Shown: positions 44,180 to 57,855 of the stretch, piece after piece | Position numbering within the stretch: the first letter of the stretch is position 1 | Layout: each line of letters begins with the position of its first letter | Origin: Rotaria macrura | Lineage: Eukaryota > Rotifera > Eurotatoria > Philodinida > Philodinidae | Length of the DNA: 64,000 nucleotides | Assembly: GCA_900239685.1 (NCBI GenBank) | Contig: OENT01000033.1 | Span: forward strand, 62,001 to 126,000 | Reading direction: 5' to 3' | Translations under genes and position numbers: made by a program | Notes under the pieces: model-generated | Told to the model about the DNA's origin: nothing | Databases searched by the model: none | What the model saw: the letters and a program-made list of their open reading frames with translations, nothing else

Positions 44180-46797
44180 ATGGCTTCGTCGTCACCATCT
44201 TTATGTCAACAGTCTCAATGCGATGCATTTCAATTTACTATTTGTCGCCATTGTCAATTATTTCTCTGTATTAAACATTTAGCTGAACATCAACAACAGT
44301 TTCCCACTGATTTTCAACGTTTATTAGACGATGCACGAAGACAACAAGCACAATTATCAACATTCGATACAAGAATATCTGAACAACGTTTAAAATTAAA
44401 TCAAACCATTGATAATGAAAACACACAAAATCGACAATTACATCCATGTTTACAATCAAAAATAACACAAGATGATATGCGTTCCTATTTCAATCGATTT
44501 CAACAAACAACTTCATATGTGCCTTCGATGGATAAAACTGGACAAGTTATCAATGAACATGATGTAACAATCCCTATGAATAGTACACAATTTGATGAAG
44601 AAAGTTTATTTGCGTCTTTTGGAGGTTTGTTTTAGTCGAAGAAATTTTGTTGCTCATTTATCGTTATTTTCTAATTATATCGAATATCAAACAAATTTAT
44701 TATCTAAATCTGATTATCGCTATAGAAATTCTACAGAAGGTTTTTTTATGAAAGAACTATCTTTATTAGTTTTGAGAAATTTAGATTTATCAGATATGCA
44801 TAATAAATTATCTCGTTTTTCAATAGTTCGTATGAAACAAGAGCGTAGTAAATAGAAAATAGATTTTGCTTGCATAAGAGTAGTATTGTTACTCAAAAGT
44901 AGATAAGAGTTGTAAAGTGCTACTATCTTCCTCACCTCATATGCGAGATCACAACATGTATTTTAGTTGGCGATGATAATATTGCATTAATTGAATTTCA
45001 TATATTTAGATTCTTCGTCGTATTCAAACCATAACAATTCTTCTTCCAATAGTAAGTAAAATGACAATGAATTAAACCTAAGATCGATTATCGAATCTTA
45101 TTTCTAGATACCAAAGATACAGAAGTTGACGAGGAACTTCCGGAAACGTAAATATCAATAGGCTTTTTTTTTTGTTCTGAAAATATTGATCTATTTAATA
45201 TTTGTAGTGATGTGTATCAAACTCACAATTCTTTAACAGTAAACTAAAAGAAATATTTACATTTACTTCTGAATCATCAAAATGTTTCTTTTTAATTTAA
45301 GGTACGAGAATTGAAAACATACAAATGTGATTATTGTCCATTATCAACAAATACTTATGGTATCGAACCACATCATCAAGTTCGTTATATACCGTGTATT
45401 CGTCGGTCAACATCTCAAATATCACTATTCGAACATCTGAAACAATATCACTATCTAAATTATGCTGCTTCAATGCAAATCGTACGTTTAGTATCATCCG
45501 GTGATCTTGAAGATCATCCGACATTATTTTCTTCATCAAGTCAATCGTCTATTGTATCGATTTTGCCATCATTTTTTCGTGCCCCATGTCCCCTAACACA
45601 ACATCATGTATTCGGTCTTGGACCCATGCATGGTATACGCTTGTGTTCACCGTCGACTGAACAACAAGACTTCGCGTTGTATGATCATTTTCTTGCCTAT
45701 CATCAATTGAATCGTGCAAGCGCTATGAAATTAGTCAAAGCAATGATGAAAAATGAAAACAGTAGTCAAAGAATATTATTTCGTCCTGATGAACAAGTTT
45801 TAAATCAAACAGCATACGTAGCATGTCCATTAAGTCATTACGATGCTGTTTTACCACATCAAGAACGTATACCACATACACCATGTCAATCGACTGTTAA
45901 ATTACGTTATTTAACTGGGCATCTACGAGATGTTCATCATTTAAATAAGATAGCTGCTAAACGTATTGCATCTGCATTACGTCATGAACAAGCAAATAAT
46001 AATGGAAGATCTATTGGACTATTTGAACGAGATGAAAATATTCTCAAGGCAAAAAAGAAAAAGGTATGATTGAATATGATCATTTGAAGAAAGAAAACAA
46101 TAACCAACTTTTTTTAACAATGAGAAAAATACTGTCTAAAATCAAACGTATAAAAATACGTATTTATTGGTAATGACAAACAAAAAGAATGTTTACAGAA
46201 TATGTATAAAAATAAAGATTCGTGCTCACTTCTGTGTATTATTGATCATACTCTCAATATAGCACAATGCAAAAAGAAAAAAATCATGAATATCTTCTAA
46301 GCGTGAGAAAAGTTATTGACTTATTCGAAAAACAGTACTCAGTGAACTTTATTTTTTTGCATCTAGCAGTCATATTTTGACAACAACATAGTTCGATTTT
46401 TACAATACTGTTTAAAATTCAGCTGTAATTTTTTTTCCGAAGGAAACATGCATTTTACATTCTTGAATTTTCTACAACGAATTTATGAGAGTTTGCATGT
46501 CATGAAATTACTCATCGAAGAGAAGTTAACATTTTCTGTAAATCTCTCTTGTGACAATAGAAACTAGATGATCTTCTAATATCATAACAATTTAATTCAT
46601 CAAGTATATCTTGTCTCGTTTTTTAATCTTACTATGTTGTGAATAATATCCTTTTTCATTTTTTAATTACAAATAAAAATTCTTGTTTCTTGTACTGTAC
46701 TTAGAATGCGAATCGTTTTCGACCTCCAGCTCAGCTAGAAAAACATGTTCAACAAAATAGCAATCATCAACCACAACCACCCCCGCCACTATGGTAA
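44180..46797 (+). CDS. B-box-like / triple CPL[ST] zinc-module protein, paralogue 1
   Basis: Six exons: 44180-44624, 45010-45051, 45108-45147, 45208-45238, 45302-46063 and 46705-46797; 470 residues. Residues 9-37 form a B-box-like pattern C-x4-C-x7-C-x2-C-x4-C-x2-H-x3-H, followed by a helical, probably coiled-coil segment and an acidic/Ser linker. The large exon carries three repeated modules beginning CPLS/CPLT with C198-C218-H231-H236, C282-C301-H315-H320 and C361-C381-H393-H398, i.e. C-x18-19-C-x11-13-H-x4-H, each with an internal H-x-[IVQ]-R and a trailing helix. I do not recognise this module. A Lys-rich stretch follows. The last exon is inferred from donor AAG|gtatga, acceptor cttag and an in-frame Pro/Gln-rich end; without it the frame stops at 46069. 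Possibly a nucleic-acid- or chromatin-binding protein; function unknown. Diverges from BLM. Confidence 0.75.
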
Positions 46798-49700
46798 TAA
46801 CAAAATAAAAAAAATAGGCACGAATAGTGTTTTTTTTCTTTCGTCGAAAAAGTTTACCATTCTGTTTGAAGTTCTTTTTCTTCATTTTATGGCTCTTTAT
46901 ACCAGTAAACTTGTCTACTCTCGTCTCTTTTCTTTCTTCTTTTGGTGTACATAATTTCTTCTTTTGACTATCGAACTCTTCTTTTGGTTTTTCTTCTGTT
47001 CGTTGGATTTATGTGTGTAAGCAGTTTTTTCTCTCTTTTTCCGCTTATTGTCACTCTTTTCTTCTCTTTTTTTATGGCTGCATGTGTGTGTGTGTGTATG
47101 ATCGTCATTGTTTAATATAGACTATCAAGGATTTAAGAAAATAATATGAATTTTGTTTGAATTCAATAGACAAAAATACATATGATTTATTTGTTTTTGT
47201 AGAATATTAAATTATCGATGATACTAATAATAATAAATGTGGTGAGTTATAATTATCTAAATTATCACATAGATGTCGAACTGATTTGTTCGATCGTTAT
47301 GAAGTTTATTATTGAATTTTTCTATAGAATGTTTTCGAAATTATTATGAAATTTTGAATAAAAAAAATGTTTGTTTAGAATAATTTTCGTCATTGTTGTC
47401 GTTGTTGTTTTCCATTGAAATTATCAAGACTTGATAATAGATGAATAGACAACCATTTTTGTTTTGTGTAATATTTGAATGACAATTGCAGTGTGTCGAC
47501 ATTATCTGTCATATGTATAGAAATTCACATTTATTGAATGACGGAAGAAGACATGCAGTTTGGCTGAGTAGTGTGGAATTGAGTCGTGCTTTATCTGCAG
47601 TTATCCATAACCCAATCACTTAAGTTCCATAACAATATATGAACAATTTAATCAGATGTAAGAAAAAGTGAAAATTTTGATTTTTGACGGCACAAGCTAT
47701 TCAAGATTAGAGTTAAACAAACGATAAATTTCATTCGCAAAAGAAATTAAAATTTAAGAAAAAAGATCGTCGGTAGCAGAGTTATTTTTAGATTCAAAAC
47801 TTTTTGATTCATAAGGAATGGTCTTTACTCAATTGTTAGTCTACGAATATACAATAATAGAAAGCTTAGATAATGGCATTTCGAACTGTATATTTGTTCA
47901 CTTATAGACTTTATAGTCGTAAGAAACGTCACATAATTTGGACATCAGTGAACGGAGTTATACTTGGATATTCTCATTTTATTGAATTTGTATTAGTTAC
48001 TATCTAAAAACAAAACATATTGCGACGATGTATTTATATCTGAGTAACGTTGCGTTTTTTCACACTCGAAAAATACGAAGGGTTCTAGTGCCTTTCGAAT
48101 CAACCGATGGACGTATTTTTAGTTCGAAATCCGATCATCTAGGTTGTAAACGATTCTTTGATCATACATCTGGATCGATCAGAGACAGTGCGAGAACCAT
48201 AAAGAAAAAACAATTACTTTCATCAGTAATCAAAACCGATTACATTGTAAAAAGTTTGAATAGAAGAGTCACTTGATAATTGGAGACCTTCCATGATTAA
48301 TTGTCAGTGTAAAAGAAATATAAATTGCTTTCAACGAGAAGGTTCGTTTTACTAGGATCAGATAACTAATAACTCTTGAGTAGCTGGTAAATAGCAGCTA
48401 ATCGTTTCCTAATTGTATATTTCTTTGTTTTTCTCAGCATTCGTTTTATACTAAACACATATATGTGCCAAACTAACAGTTTAAACCAATGAGTGAAAGT
48501 GCTATGTTGTAAAAGAACCTCGAAATTTTCATGTACTCTAATATTTCACCTTGAAGTTTTTCCCTATTCAAGTTTCGTTATTCAAAAACTTGTTTCAAAG
48601 TCTATCATCTCGTATCAAATTCCTTGCAACAACAATGCATGATATTTTTCTAATCTAATCATTAGATTCGTTTTAGATCAGCATATGGAAATCGGGTCTT
48701 TAAATATCGCGAAAAATCCGTATATTTACATACTTTGTTCTTCGATGTTAAGTGCAGCTTTAAATACAACATGTTTTTCTTCATTCTGTGTGTCGTCGTA
48801 TGCGACAAAAAATGCAAGTTCGTAAATATGATTTCTAAATAAGAAAAACAGTCTTACAACAGTACAAATTTAACTTAAGACTGTAAAAAATTGTTGTAAC
48901 GTTAAGACTACATTAAGACATTAGTGAAATTAAGAAAAGTCTAAAACGATTCGAATGAATCTTCGACAGATAAAAATCTCTTCCTGTTTTACTGACTTTG
49001 TTTTTTCTTACGACATGAAATTAAAAAAAACATAGATCAAAATCAGGATATTAATCCTGAACTTTTATCTAATAATAGAACTAATAATTGCTACATGATT
49101 TTGACATTGCAATGGAAACAAACGGGACATCGTTGAAAGAGTCATGTTTCAAGTAGGTTTCAACCACTTGGTTCTTTTCGTAATAAGCCAGTCTTACTTT
49201 AAAAATTACATCTCTCTAGAAAATCACGTTCATTTTCTTGGCATATCTCGGCATTTTTCTAATGTTCATTATTTCAGTCTATAGTAAATAAGTCAGAATA
49301 AATGTTTACCTTACGACTCATTCCAAATTAGCTCGCTTGGACTATTAAAAAAGTAAAATAGATACAGTCGTCTATTTTCAATACAAATTCTTGAATATGA
49401 GTCCTTCGAGATATTTCTTGGTTTCATAAAAATCTAATCGTCATTGTCATATCAAATCGAATAGTATGTAAAATTTATTGATGCTAGATTGTATCATTTA
49501 TAAATAAGTATATGATATCCATCTGTAATCGGATTTTCAGCAAGGAAGAATATAAAAGGGAAACTAATTAAAACAGAAACAAAGTCTGTCTCACAAACGT
49601 ATTCATGTATGTCAATGGGAAAAGACGTTGAGTCATTGCTAAATATCTCTTTAAAAGGTTTTCATGAAATATCAAGTTGCTTTTTAACAAAAGAAAGGAA

Positions 49701-50943
49701 ATAGAACATATAGAGATAATTGCGCCGTAAAGAAGTAATATTTCATTTCGATAATCTCATCAACTTTTGATGTGAGAACCAAAAACTCAATGCAAAAGTA
49801 CAATCATCTTCTGAAATTGATTTTCAGAAACATTTTGAGTTTACCTAATTAACCGCAATGACCTACGTTCCTATTATTGATATCGATAGATAGTTAATTT
49901 TATTAAATTATGTCTTAGTCTTAAAAGTTAGCATTACTATTAGTTATTATTCGTGTTGAGTTTTGAGAAACAACCACTGTGTCGATTTTAATTAGCTTAA
50001 AAGATAGCCATTTTTTTTATAACATTGCATGTTAGCAAATGAAAATAACTATTGTTTTAATATCAAGTCTATTGAATGTCAGACAAAAACAAACATTTCT
50101 GATTTGATAGTTGGAATTGTCCGATATGTTGTTCAATCGAAGAACATTGGCATTCAATTTTTTTTTGTTTCTATTTTTCTGTTTTAAAAATATTTTCTTA
50201 TTAATCCATGTCTATGATTTACTTCGCTATTTCGATAGTAAATAGAAACAGATACCATATGCTTGATATCATATGCTTGTGTCATCGTTTTATTCTTTGC
50301 ATCAACAACCTATATTTGTCATTGTCATTCTTTCAATACTCTTATACGAGTAAAACTTCATTTGTTCTATCGTCAATTCTTCGTTCTCGTATCATATAAT
50401 AGATTACTTTATTGAAATATATCTAGCAATATTTTTTTCAGTGTTCCTGATTTTTCTCCTGTAACATTTTTAATAATAGATTTGATTTATTAAGTCACGT
50501 TTATTAAAAGATGAGATAACAATATCTAGCTACTAAAATCAATGTAACCGACAGTGTACGAAGAAGAAGAAAAAAATTTCATTTCAATCCAGATAGAAAA
50601 TAGTTTCTCATATAGAAACACAAAATGAGCAAATATATTCGTTGGCTTTCTTCAGTAATTCATGTGAAGTTGTCCTATTAACTGAAGTTTCTAATTAACA
50701 TGAATATGTGTATAACATATGTACAGAATTTCTTCAATTGAAAATATATATCACAAGACTATGCATACTGTTGCTCACCTAAATTTGAAGAATCATTAGT
50801 AGACAAACGAAATTTAAGATAATATCATAGAATCAATTGTGTCATACGAACTTATCAAGGACGTCTGAATGCTGCAGGCGATATTTCTAGTAACTGATTC
50901 TATTTTTAGATTGAAATAACTGTTTTTCTTTTTGATTTTGCTC
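46798..50943. other. 4.1 kb without a gene
   Basis: AT-rich spacer between the two zinc-module paralogues, with a T/C-rich tract (about 46930-47080) and a short TG repeat near 47087. One 82-codon open stretch at 48028-48276 has no domain or splice support. Nothing else seen. Confidence 0.5.
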
Positions 50944-53900
50944 ATGACACCTGATCCACCTGACGATGACAAATGTCAAGTGTCCATGTGTCAACAAACA
51001 CATTTTACTTATTGTCCACATTGTAAATTATTCGTATGTATAGAACATCTTAATGAACATTATTCAAATTATAAACAAGAATATCAAACATTATTAAATG
51101 ATGGTAAGCAACAACAAGTATTAAACAAGCAATTTATTGATGATATTGAAAATGAAAAGAAACGATTGATCGACTTTTTTGATCATGAAGTACAATATTA
51201 TAAACAAAATGAAAAATATTTCCATGAAAAAACCATACAAACAACAATAAGACCGCAAGATTGTGCCGATTTACGTTTACATATATTAGAATCATTGCAG
51301 AAACGATTAAAATTTAAAAAATTTATGCATCAAATACAGCAAATGATCAATGATTATGAATATCATCAACCAAATGGAATGAACGCAGGTAGAAAATATT
51401 TCTTTATGAGTTCTTGATAGAAAAGACAGACTAGTTTATCCTGTTTATATTTAGAAACTTCTAGTCCATTACCAAAAATTAAAACCGAAGAAATTATTAG
51501 TAGACCTAAAAGTATGTATGCTTGGTTTCATTAGACATGTTTTGATATGGTTTCATTTTTGTTTTCAACTTTAAGTCAATAAATCATCACCTTTAGCACA
51601 ATTTTCTATTGACTATGAAGAGATTGATGATGACGATGACGAACAGCAACAACCACAACAACAGCAGGCTACTAATGGCCATTCCTCTACTAATTCACAA
51701 GAAAATTCAAAGTAATTATTTTTATATCATGAGTATAAAAATCTATCTTGGGGAAGAAAAATTTGAGTTTCAAGAATTATTTTATATATTGAATTAGCTA
51801 TTTACAGAAAAAGAACACTAAACACTATTTAAAGTGCAAGGTTTTACCATGACGAAACCAACGGACCACCTTTTTTCTATCCCGATCCCGATCCTAGTTC
51901 TAGTTTTGATTCCAATTTTCTTAAAACATGCAATATTTTCCGGATAAAGCCTAAATTTTCAGATTTTGTTTCATAAAACGTTGCCTGCAGACTAACTTGA
52001 AATGTGATAAATCCTGGCCCCCGCAGTGTCGAGACCACTTTGCAGTTCCCTATTTGCCATAGTATTCAGTTCAACATAATTCCCTAGTGATATAATCTGT
52101 ATACTTTTGCTATTGTCTGCTTTTTTAATTTTTTGAAATAGAACAATATTGACGATGAATATAAGTAATTCTAGTCATTTTGAATTGAGGAATAGTTGAA
52201 ATTTTTAATTTTGATGTACTGAATCCTGAAGAAGGACTGATACTTTCAAATAACTGTAAATTCTAATTAGTCATAAATCATGCTAATAATGAAAGTGCTC
52301 CTGTATTATTGGTTTATAAGTATTTACAGAAATAATTTTAAAAATTTAACTTCGATATTGATAATTCAAGCGAGAAAGATGAATACCAATATTTCCCTGA
52401 CGAATATGAGTTAAGAATACAATGAAGTTGTTATGTTCGCTGTTTCATATTTCCGAATAGGTTAGCATGTTGTTGCTGAAGTCGATTTTACAGATTTTTT
52501 TGGATTGCAAATTTCATATTTTATAGAAAGTAGTTCTCATCATGACCCAAATCGATCATTCGTAGTCCTAACGAGTTACTCGTAGTTCAATAAATTCGAT
52601 CCGATGTTTTTGCAGCGTCATTGTAGTCGAGATATCTTTGGCAACTTGTAATATTTTTCTCTCCATGAAATTCACTTAGCTATCAGTGCAAACAGTTATT
52701 TTTAGATCTGATGTCAGTATGAGAACTATCTTATTTGTATTCCATAAAGCGCAAAGTCTAATGGCGTGCGAATGATCCACTATGATAGAATATGATCTTA
52801 ACTTAAAATTGTGTCGAATAGAAAAAAAAGCATGCATCAGTCATGCACATAATTTATTTACTGAAAAGATCGATAAAGCAATTACCAATGAAAGTCTAAA
52901 AATTTCGAACAACAGGCAAAGAGATTTCTTTTTCATCTATGTAAACATATGTCCATGAGAAAGAAGGCAATCAATATACAATGATGTATTGTCCTTATAG
53001 AGAACGTTCGAAAATACTCGACATTGTCTTTACACTCAAGTTGATTCTTGAATCAAACACATTGGTATTGTTCGTTTCGAACAAGTTTTTCATGCATTAT
53101 GAAACAAACGTATCTTTGTTAGTTCATAACAGTATAACAGTAGCAGAACATGAAATATTTAATAGCGACACGTTTCTGAAACAGATACTTGTTCTATTCA
53201 TTGACTGACCTATATTTTAACGTCAAAATAGAGAAAACATTTCTAAAATTTCTATTTTGTTCAAATTTTTATTAAACTTAGTTCTACTCGCCAAGACAGT
53301 AAAACAAATATATATGATTTCTCTTGTGTTTCACAAGCGTTTGTCAGAATAGTTACTTGTAGAGTACAAATGATCTTGAAGAAAAAAATAACCCAACATA
53401 CTAGTTTTCAAAATCATAACATGTTTACGAATACTATATAGATTTTCTAGCTCTATCCATTTAGTACATCAATTTTCTTAATATCAAATGCCTCGGATTC
53501 ATTTATTGTAAATAAAATATGAAAGGTGATTTAAAAATCATACTAGCAACATGTTTGTATCACGAGCCATCTTATTCATACAATAGTGCTGTACTTATTG
53601 TTGGGTAGCCTTGTTCTTTTTGGAGAGAAACGAAAACAATACACGAAATAATATTACAATGAAAGTACTCGTTGATTTTTTTTTGTTATCAGAAGTAGTC
53701 AAGTCCTACTGAGAAATTTTTATACTTCTAACTAATGTGTCATTTAGTAGTTCGTTGCAGTTGATTTTGTTGAATAAATATTTTCGTTTTTATTAGTGAT
53801 AATCCATCTGTTTACTTTTAGTTTTGCCAAGAATGATAGTTTAAATATGACGAAGAATAGTGAAACAATAACGACCACTATCTGTACCCAAGACATAGTT

Positions 53901-54926
53901 AGTGAATTAACTCGATCAGGTAAATAAACATTTCTTTTTGAGTCAAGTCAGCTTCAACATTTTACTGCATATGATGTAGGTGATAGTACTGACGAAGAAG
54001 AGGATACTGATAATGACCATGTTGTTTCCGATCCAGATTTTGGTAGTGGGGGTCGAAGATCTTCTGCCAAGTTAGTTATTTAAATTTGTATTTTTAACAT
54101 AAGTTTAAAATTTATCATTCCTTTTGTATCTCTATATTTCAGTGTACGTCGTAAAACAAAAAGTACTTCGTCATTGGTAATTAAATTTTCCTTGGAAAAC
54201 ATTTTCTATTGAGATTTTCTGTTTGAATTTAATTTCCATATAGAGACCTGTTGTGAATCATTTTCAAGTCAATACGTGTCCGTTGACAAATAAATTGTTC
54301 GGTATTGATATCAATAAACACCCATTACGTCATGTACCGTGTCAACGTAATAATATATCAAATATATATTTATTTACACATTTACGTGTTTTCCATTGTC
54401 TTAGTTCCAGGGCTTCACGTATGTATGAAAAGAAGAACCGAAGAATAAAAATAAAAAATTCTATCGTAACAGATGTTCTTGTTATGTTTTAGTGTGCCTT
54501 GTTCGTCATGTAATGTTCAATGGTTGTGAGCGTGAGTGTGATCTTTTTTCTCAAGCAACAGAATCACTTGTAAATATTTTACCGAAATCATTTCGTGGCC
54601 GGTGTCCACTAACGAAACTAGGCGTATTCGGTCTCAATAAATATCATGATATAAGATTATGTGATGAGAATCACACAAATGCAAATACTGGTTTACTAAA
54701 TCATTTCGTTGTTTTTCATTGTCTTTCATATCCATGGGCAAATAAATTGTGTAATGCTATTCAAGGAGGAGATTATGATGGTAGTAAGCAAATCTTGTTT
54801 AAACCAAATGAACCGATAAAAGCGAAAAAATGGTTAACAACACAAGGAAAACTAATTCTCGCTAAACGTTGTTCAGCAGTTCAAAAACGGCGAAAAAAAT
54901 TAACAAATAAAAAGCGAAAAAAATAA
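50944..54926 (+). CDS. B-box-like / double CPL[ST] zinc-module protein, paralogue 2
   Basis: Eight exons: 50944-51388, 51455-51511, 51576-51711, 53822-53919, 53980-54070, 54143-54176, 54244-54418 and 54493-54926; 489 residues in phase. Same architecture as the gene at 44180: its first exon is also 445 nt and encodes the same C-x4-C-x7-C-x2-C-x4-C-x2-H-x3-H B-box-like motif and helical segment. A long Asp/Glu- and Gln-rich linker follows, then two modules (C299-C320-H333-H338 and C383-C402-H416-H421), each CPLT at the start, and a strongly basic end (KKLTNKKRKK) that looks like a nuclear signal. Compared with paralogue 1 it lacks the third module and has an extra intron splitting the trailing helix of module 1 (54419-54492). 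The 2.1-kb intron 51712-53821 is far longer than any other here and may hold an old insertion. Function unknown. Confidence 0.78.
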
Positions 54927-55387
54927 TTTCTGTATATTTCTTTTCTTTGAATGTTTAGTGTATTATTTTGATACGTATGTACAATTTTCTATGTATGTTT
55001 TTATGAAATTTATTTTAAATGTTGTAGCTAGTATTGTTTATTATTATAAAATCAGATAAATATCCGATGGCTTTTAAATGTTGATTTATTTTTTGATTAT
55101 GTTTGCAGATATTCATATTTTTCAAGATTGGACGCTTGAAAAAATGGTTACTGTAAAGTGTTTTCATGTTTATGTATATGATTCATTGAAGTGAAATTGA
55201 AACATAGCCAATCGAACTGATTCGTATTTTCTGTTGATAACTTATTCTATGTCAACAGATTTATTCAGTTCTACGATAAAAATTACTTTCAAGTTTTTAC
55301 AAAACCTATGTGATAAAGATATATTCTTGAGTTTTTCAATCGAATCGTGATTAAATGTTGATGGAAAATTTTATTTATTAATAGATA

Positions 55388-56131
55388 TAAAAGGTGTCCC
55401 ACAAGTTCTGAAACTATTTTAAAATCCATCGTTCTCTCAAGCAACAAAAGCAAAATAATCTATGAAACTTTGATCGATTGTTTGACATAGTTAGCACTGA
55501 GCGACTCGAAAGTTTGAGTTGTATAGTATTTACTACAGATAAGAAATTGAAACAACATTTTCATGTACGAGTTTTGAAAATTTCCTGATCATCTTAATTT
55601 TTAATGCATTCTTGCCCTCGTAATTTCTCTTCGAACATCCCCATGCGTTTTTAATGGGTCACACGTCAGTTAATGTTGCAGCACGAAATATTGAATCAAC
55701 AGTATCATCAGCAGCATTCAAGTTCATTTGAATCCGATGCTTACAATCTTGATTACCGTGAAAAATATCGTAATTTCGATGTCACCTAATTCTTTATCTA
55801 CTAGAACAGCTCGACCATGTGTTGAAACTAGAATATCGACGTACCGGAAAAAATGTATCCTTTCAAGCTGGTTGAATACGTAGGTCATGAAAATAACATT
55901 GTTTCTACTATTCTTACAGCGAATTTTCGCAATTGGAAGATCGGAAAAATATTAGATAAAAATGTTGTTTCAGTTTCTCATCTACAGTAAATACTATACA
56001 ACTCAAACTTTCTGCTTATTTAGTGCTAACTATGTCAAACCATCGATCAAAGTTTTATAGAGTTCCTTTTTGTTGAATGAGAGAACGATGGATACTAAAA
56101 TAGTTTCAGAACTTATGGGATACCTTTTATA
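55388..56131 (-). mobile_element. Decayed Tc1/mariner element with very long inverted repeats
   Basis: The arms, about 55390-55563 and 55958-56130, are inverted copies over roughly 170 bp (for example CTGAAACTATTTTA and AGTTTGAGTTGTATAGTATT occur in both). Ends begin AAAAGGTGTCCCA / AAAAGGTATCCCA and are bounded by TA, as in Tc1/mariner elements. The interior is too short for a full transposase but keeps a broken piece of one on the minus strand. Confidence 0.75.
55615..55658 (-). pseudogene. Mariner transposase fragment
   Basis: Minus-strand reading gives PIKNAWGCSKRNYE, matching the [NP]-P-I-E-N-x-W-G-x-x-K-R motif near the last catalytic acid of Tc1/mariner transposases. A stop directly upstream and the small size show it is dead. 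Confidence 0.6.
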
Positions 56132-56997
56132 TCAATTGATCTCTTTAGATTTGTGCATTTGCTGTGATTTTGCATATTTTTTTTTCGATTTTCACATAAT
56201 TTCGTTCACTAATCATGATAGATTGCATCCTATTGGACTACTATTAGAAACTTGTTTATCATTGTTAATATTGTCTTGTGCAATAATAGTGATAAATGAC
56301 ATTTCACAAGTTTGACATATACATGTCACGTTAAAATAACGAGATGGTTGAGAATGAAAGAAATATTTTTCATGGGTTCCCCCGTCATGATAATATACAT
56401 CATGTAGACTCATCAAATGATAAAAGTAGATCAATAGACAAACAGTCTATATGTTGTCTTTTGTGTTCGGCATCAAGATAATTTCGAATTAATTATATTG
56501 ATTGCATTTAAATTGCAAAAATTCATACAAACTTACCATACTCTATGAAAGATTTTGAATTTGTCAGTGACAAAAAAAAATAGAACTAGTGAATTTCCAA
56601 TTGTTTGAAAGTTTTAGAGACTAGAGATTTTTCTTAATCATAAATTTTAGCTTAAATTATAATTAAATGTATGAATACGATATGATTCATCACGAGTCAA
56701 ATTGAACTGTAATAAAAATACTGATCATAAAATGACATTAAACATAGGCACATTCAAATTAGTAATAAATCAAATTGCTATGGAGAAGAAAAATCGATGA
56801 TCCCTTTCAAACCCAACTTAATAACTTGGTCTGTTGCTGGAATGATTTTCAAATAACTTAAAAGCAATGCTGCGCTTGTGCTGGAATATTGAACACAAGC
56901 GTTCCGTTTTGAAAAGAAAATAGTTCAGTTTCTTCCTATCTATACCGAACTGTCACCTGCCAAAAGAAAAGTATTTTCACTATTGTTATCACGTTGT

Positions 56998-57855
56998 CTG
57001 GAAAGTTCGTGCAACAACCCTTCTATTACAAGCTTGAAACGTGTGGCTTCCACCATCGTGTAGAGCGTTTAATTTTAGGATGTTACACCACTTTTGACCT
57101 AATTGCATCATTGCCGTCTTGAGAAAAGGAACGAGTTTTCACTGCCGAGTCTGCTCATATTTTAGATAGTGTATTTCGATCATACTTCGAATCCACTGCA
57201 AAACGAGAAATCTGTTTCAGAAATCACGATGCATAGTTTTGTAGAGCTCATCGAGGGCAACAAGATGTACTATTTGGGCTAGCATTTGGAGTGAGCTTAG
57301 ATGGAAAAAGTGACTACTTGGATATGAGGCATTGAGAAGCCGTTAAAACCTCACAAGTAAAATTCGTATTTTTCTTTGAAATCTTTGCATATCTCTTCGA
57401 AATTTCGCTCGATCACTCTGAAAATTCAATGACAGAGTGAGTCATGGCTGCTCTTTCTTTTATATAGTAGTCTCTGAATTTCAAAATTCTCTGATTCTTT
57501 GTGAAACCATTCACAGAAACCATCTGAAAAATTCGAAGATTTTGAACGAATATTTTTCTATTCTCTCCATCACAGATTTTAGCCTATATGAAATTGTACC
57601 TAACCTAAACTTCTTATCTTCATACCTCTCCTGGTTAATGAGATACAGGAGTACTAAGTCGCAGCCACCACCAGTATAACTAAAATATAAGCACACCTGG
57701 TCGTGAAAACTCTTTTCTTTTCCCAAGAAGACAATGAAGCAATTAGCTCAAAATCGGTGGATCACCCTAAAAATGAATGCTCTAGACGATGTTGGAAACC
57801 ATCTGTGTCACACTTTCAGTAGGAGGGTAGTTGCACAAACTTTTGGGAAAATCTG
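56998..57855. mobile_element. Probable DNA transposon relic with long inverted arms
   Basis: About 165 bp at each end (from near 56998, and back from near 57855) are diverged inverted copies; shared blocks include GTGCAAC, CATCGT.TAGAGC and GAGTTTTCAC. No duplicated target site and no transposase piece were found. Limits are approximate. Confidence 0.45.

Noticed and set aside
44592..44855. 88-codon plus-strand frame overlapping the first intron of the zinc-module gene
   Set aside because: It is out of frame with the gene and absent from the paralogue.
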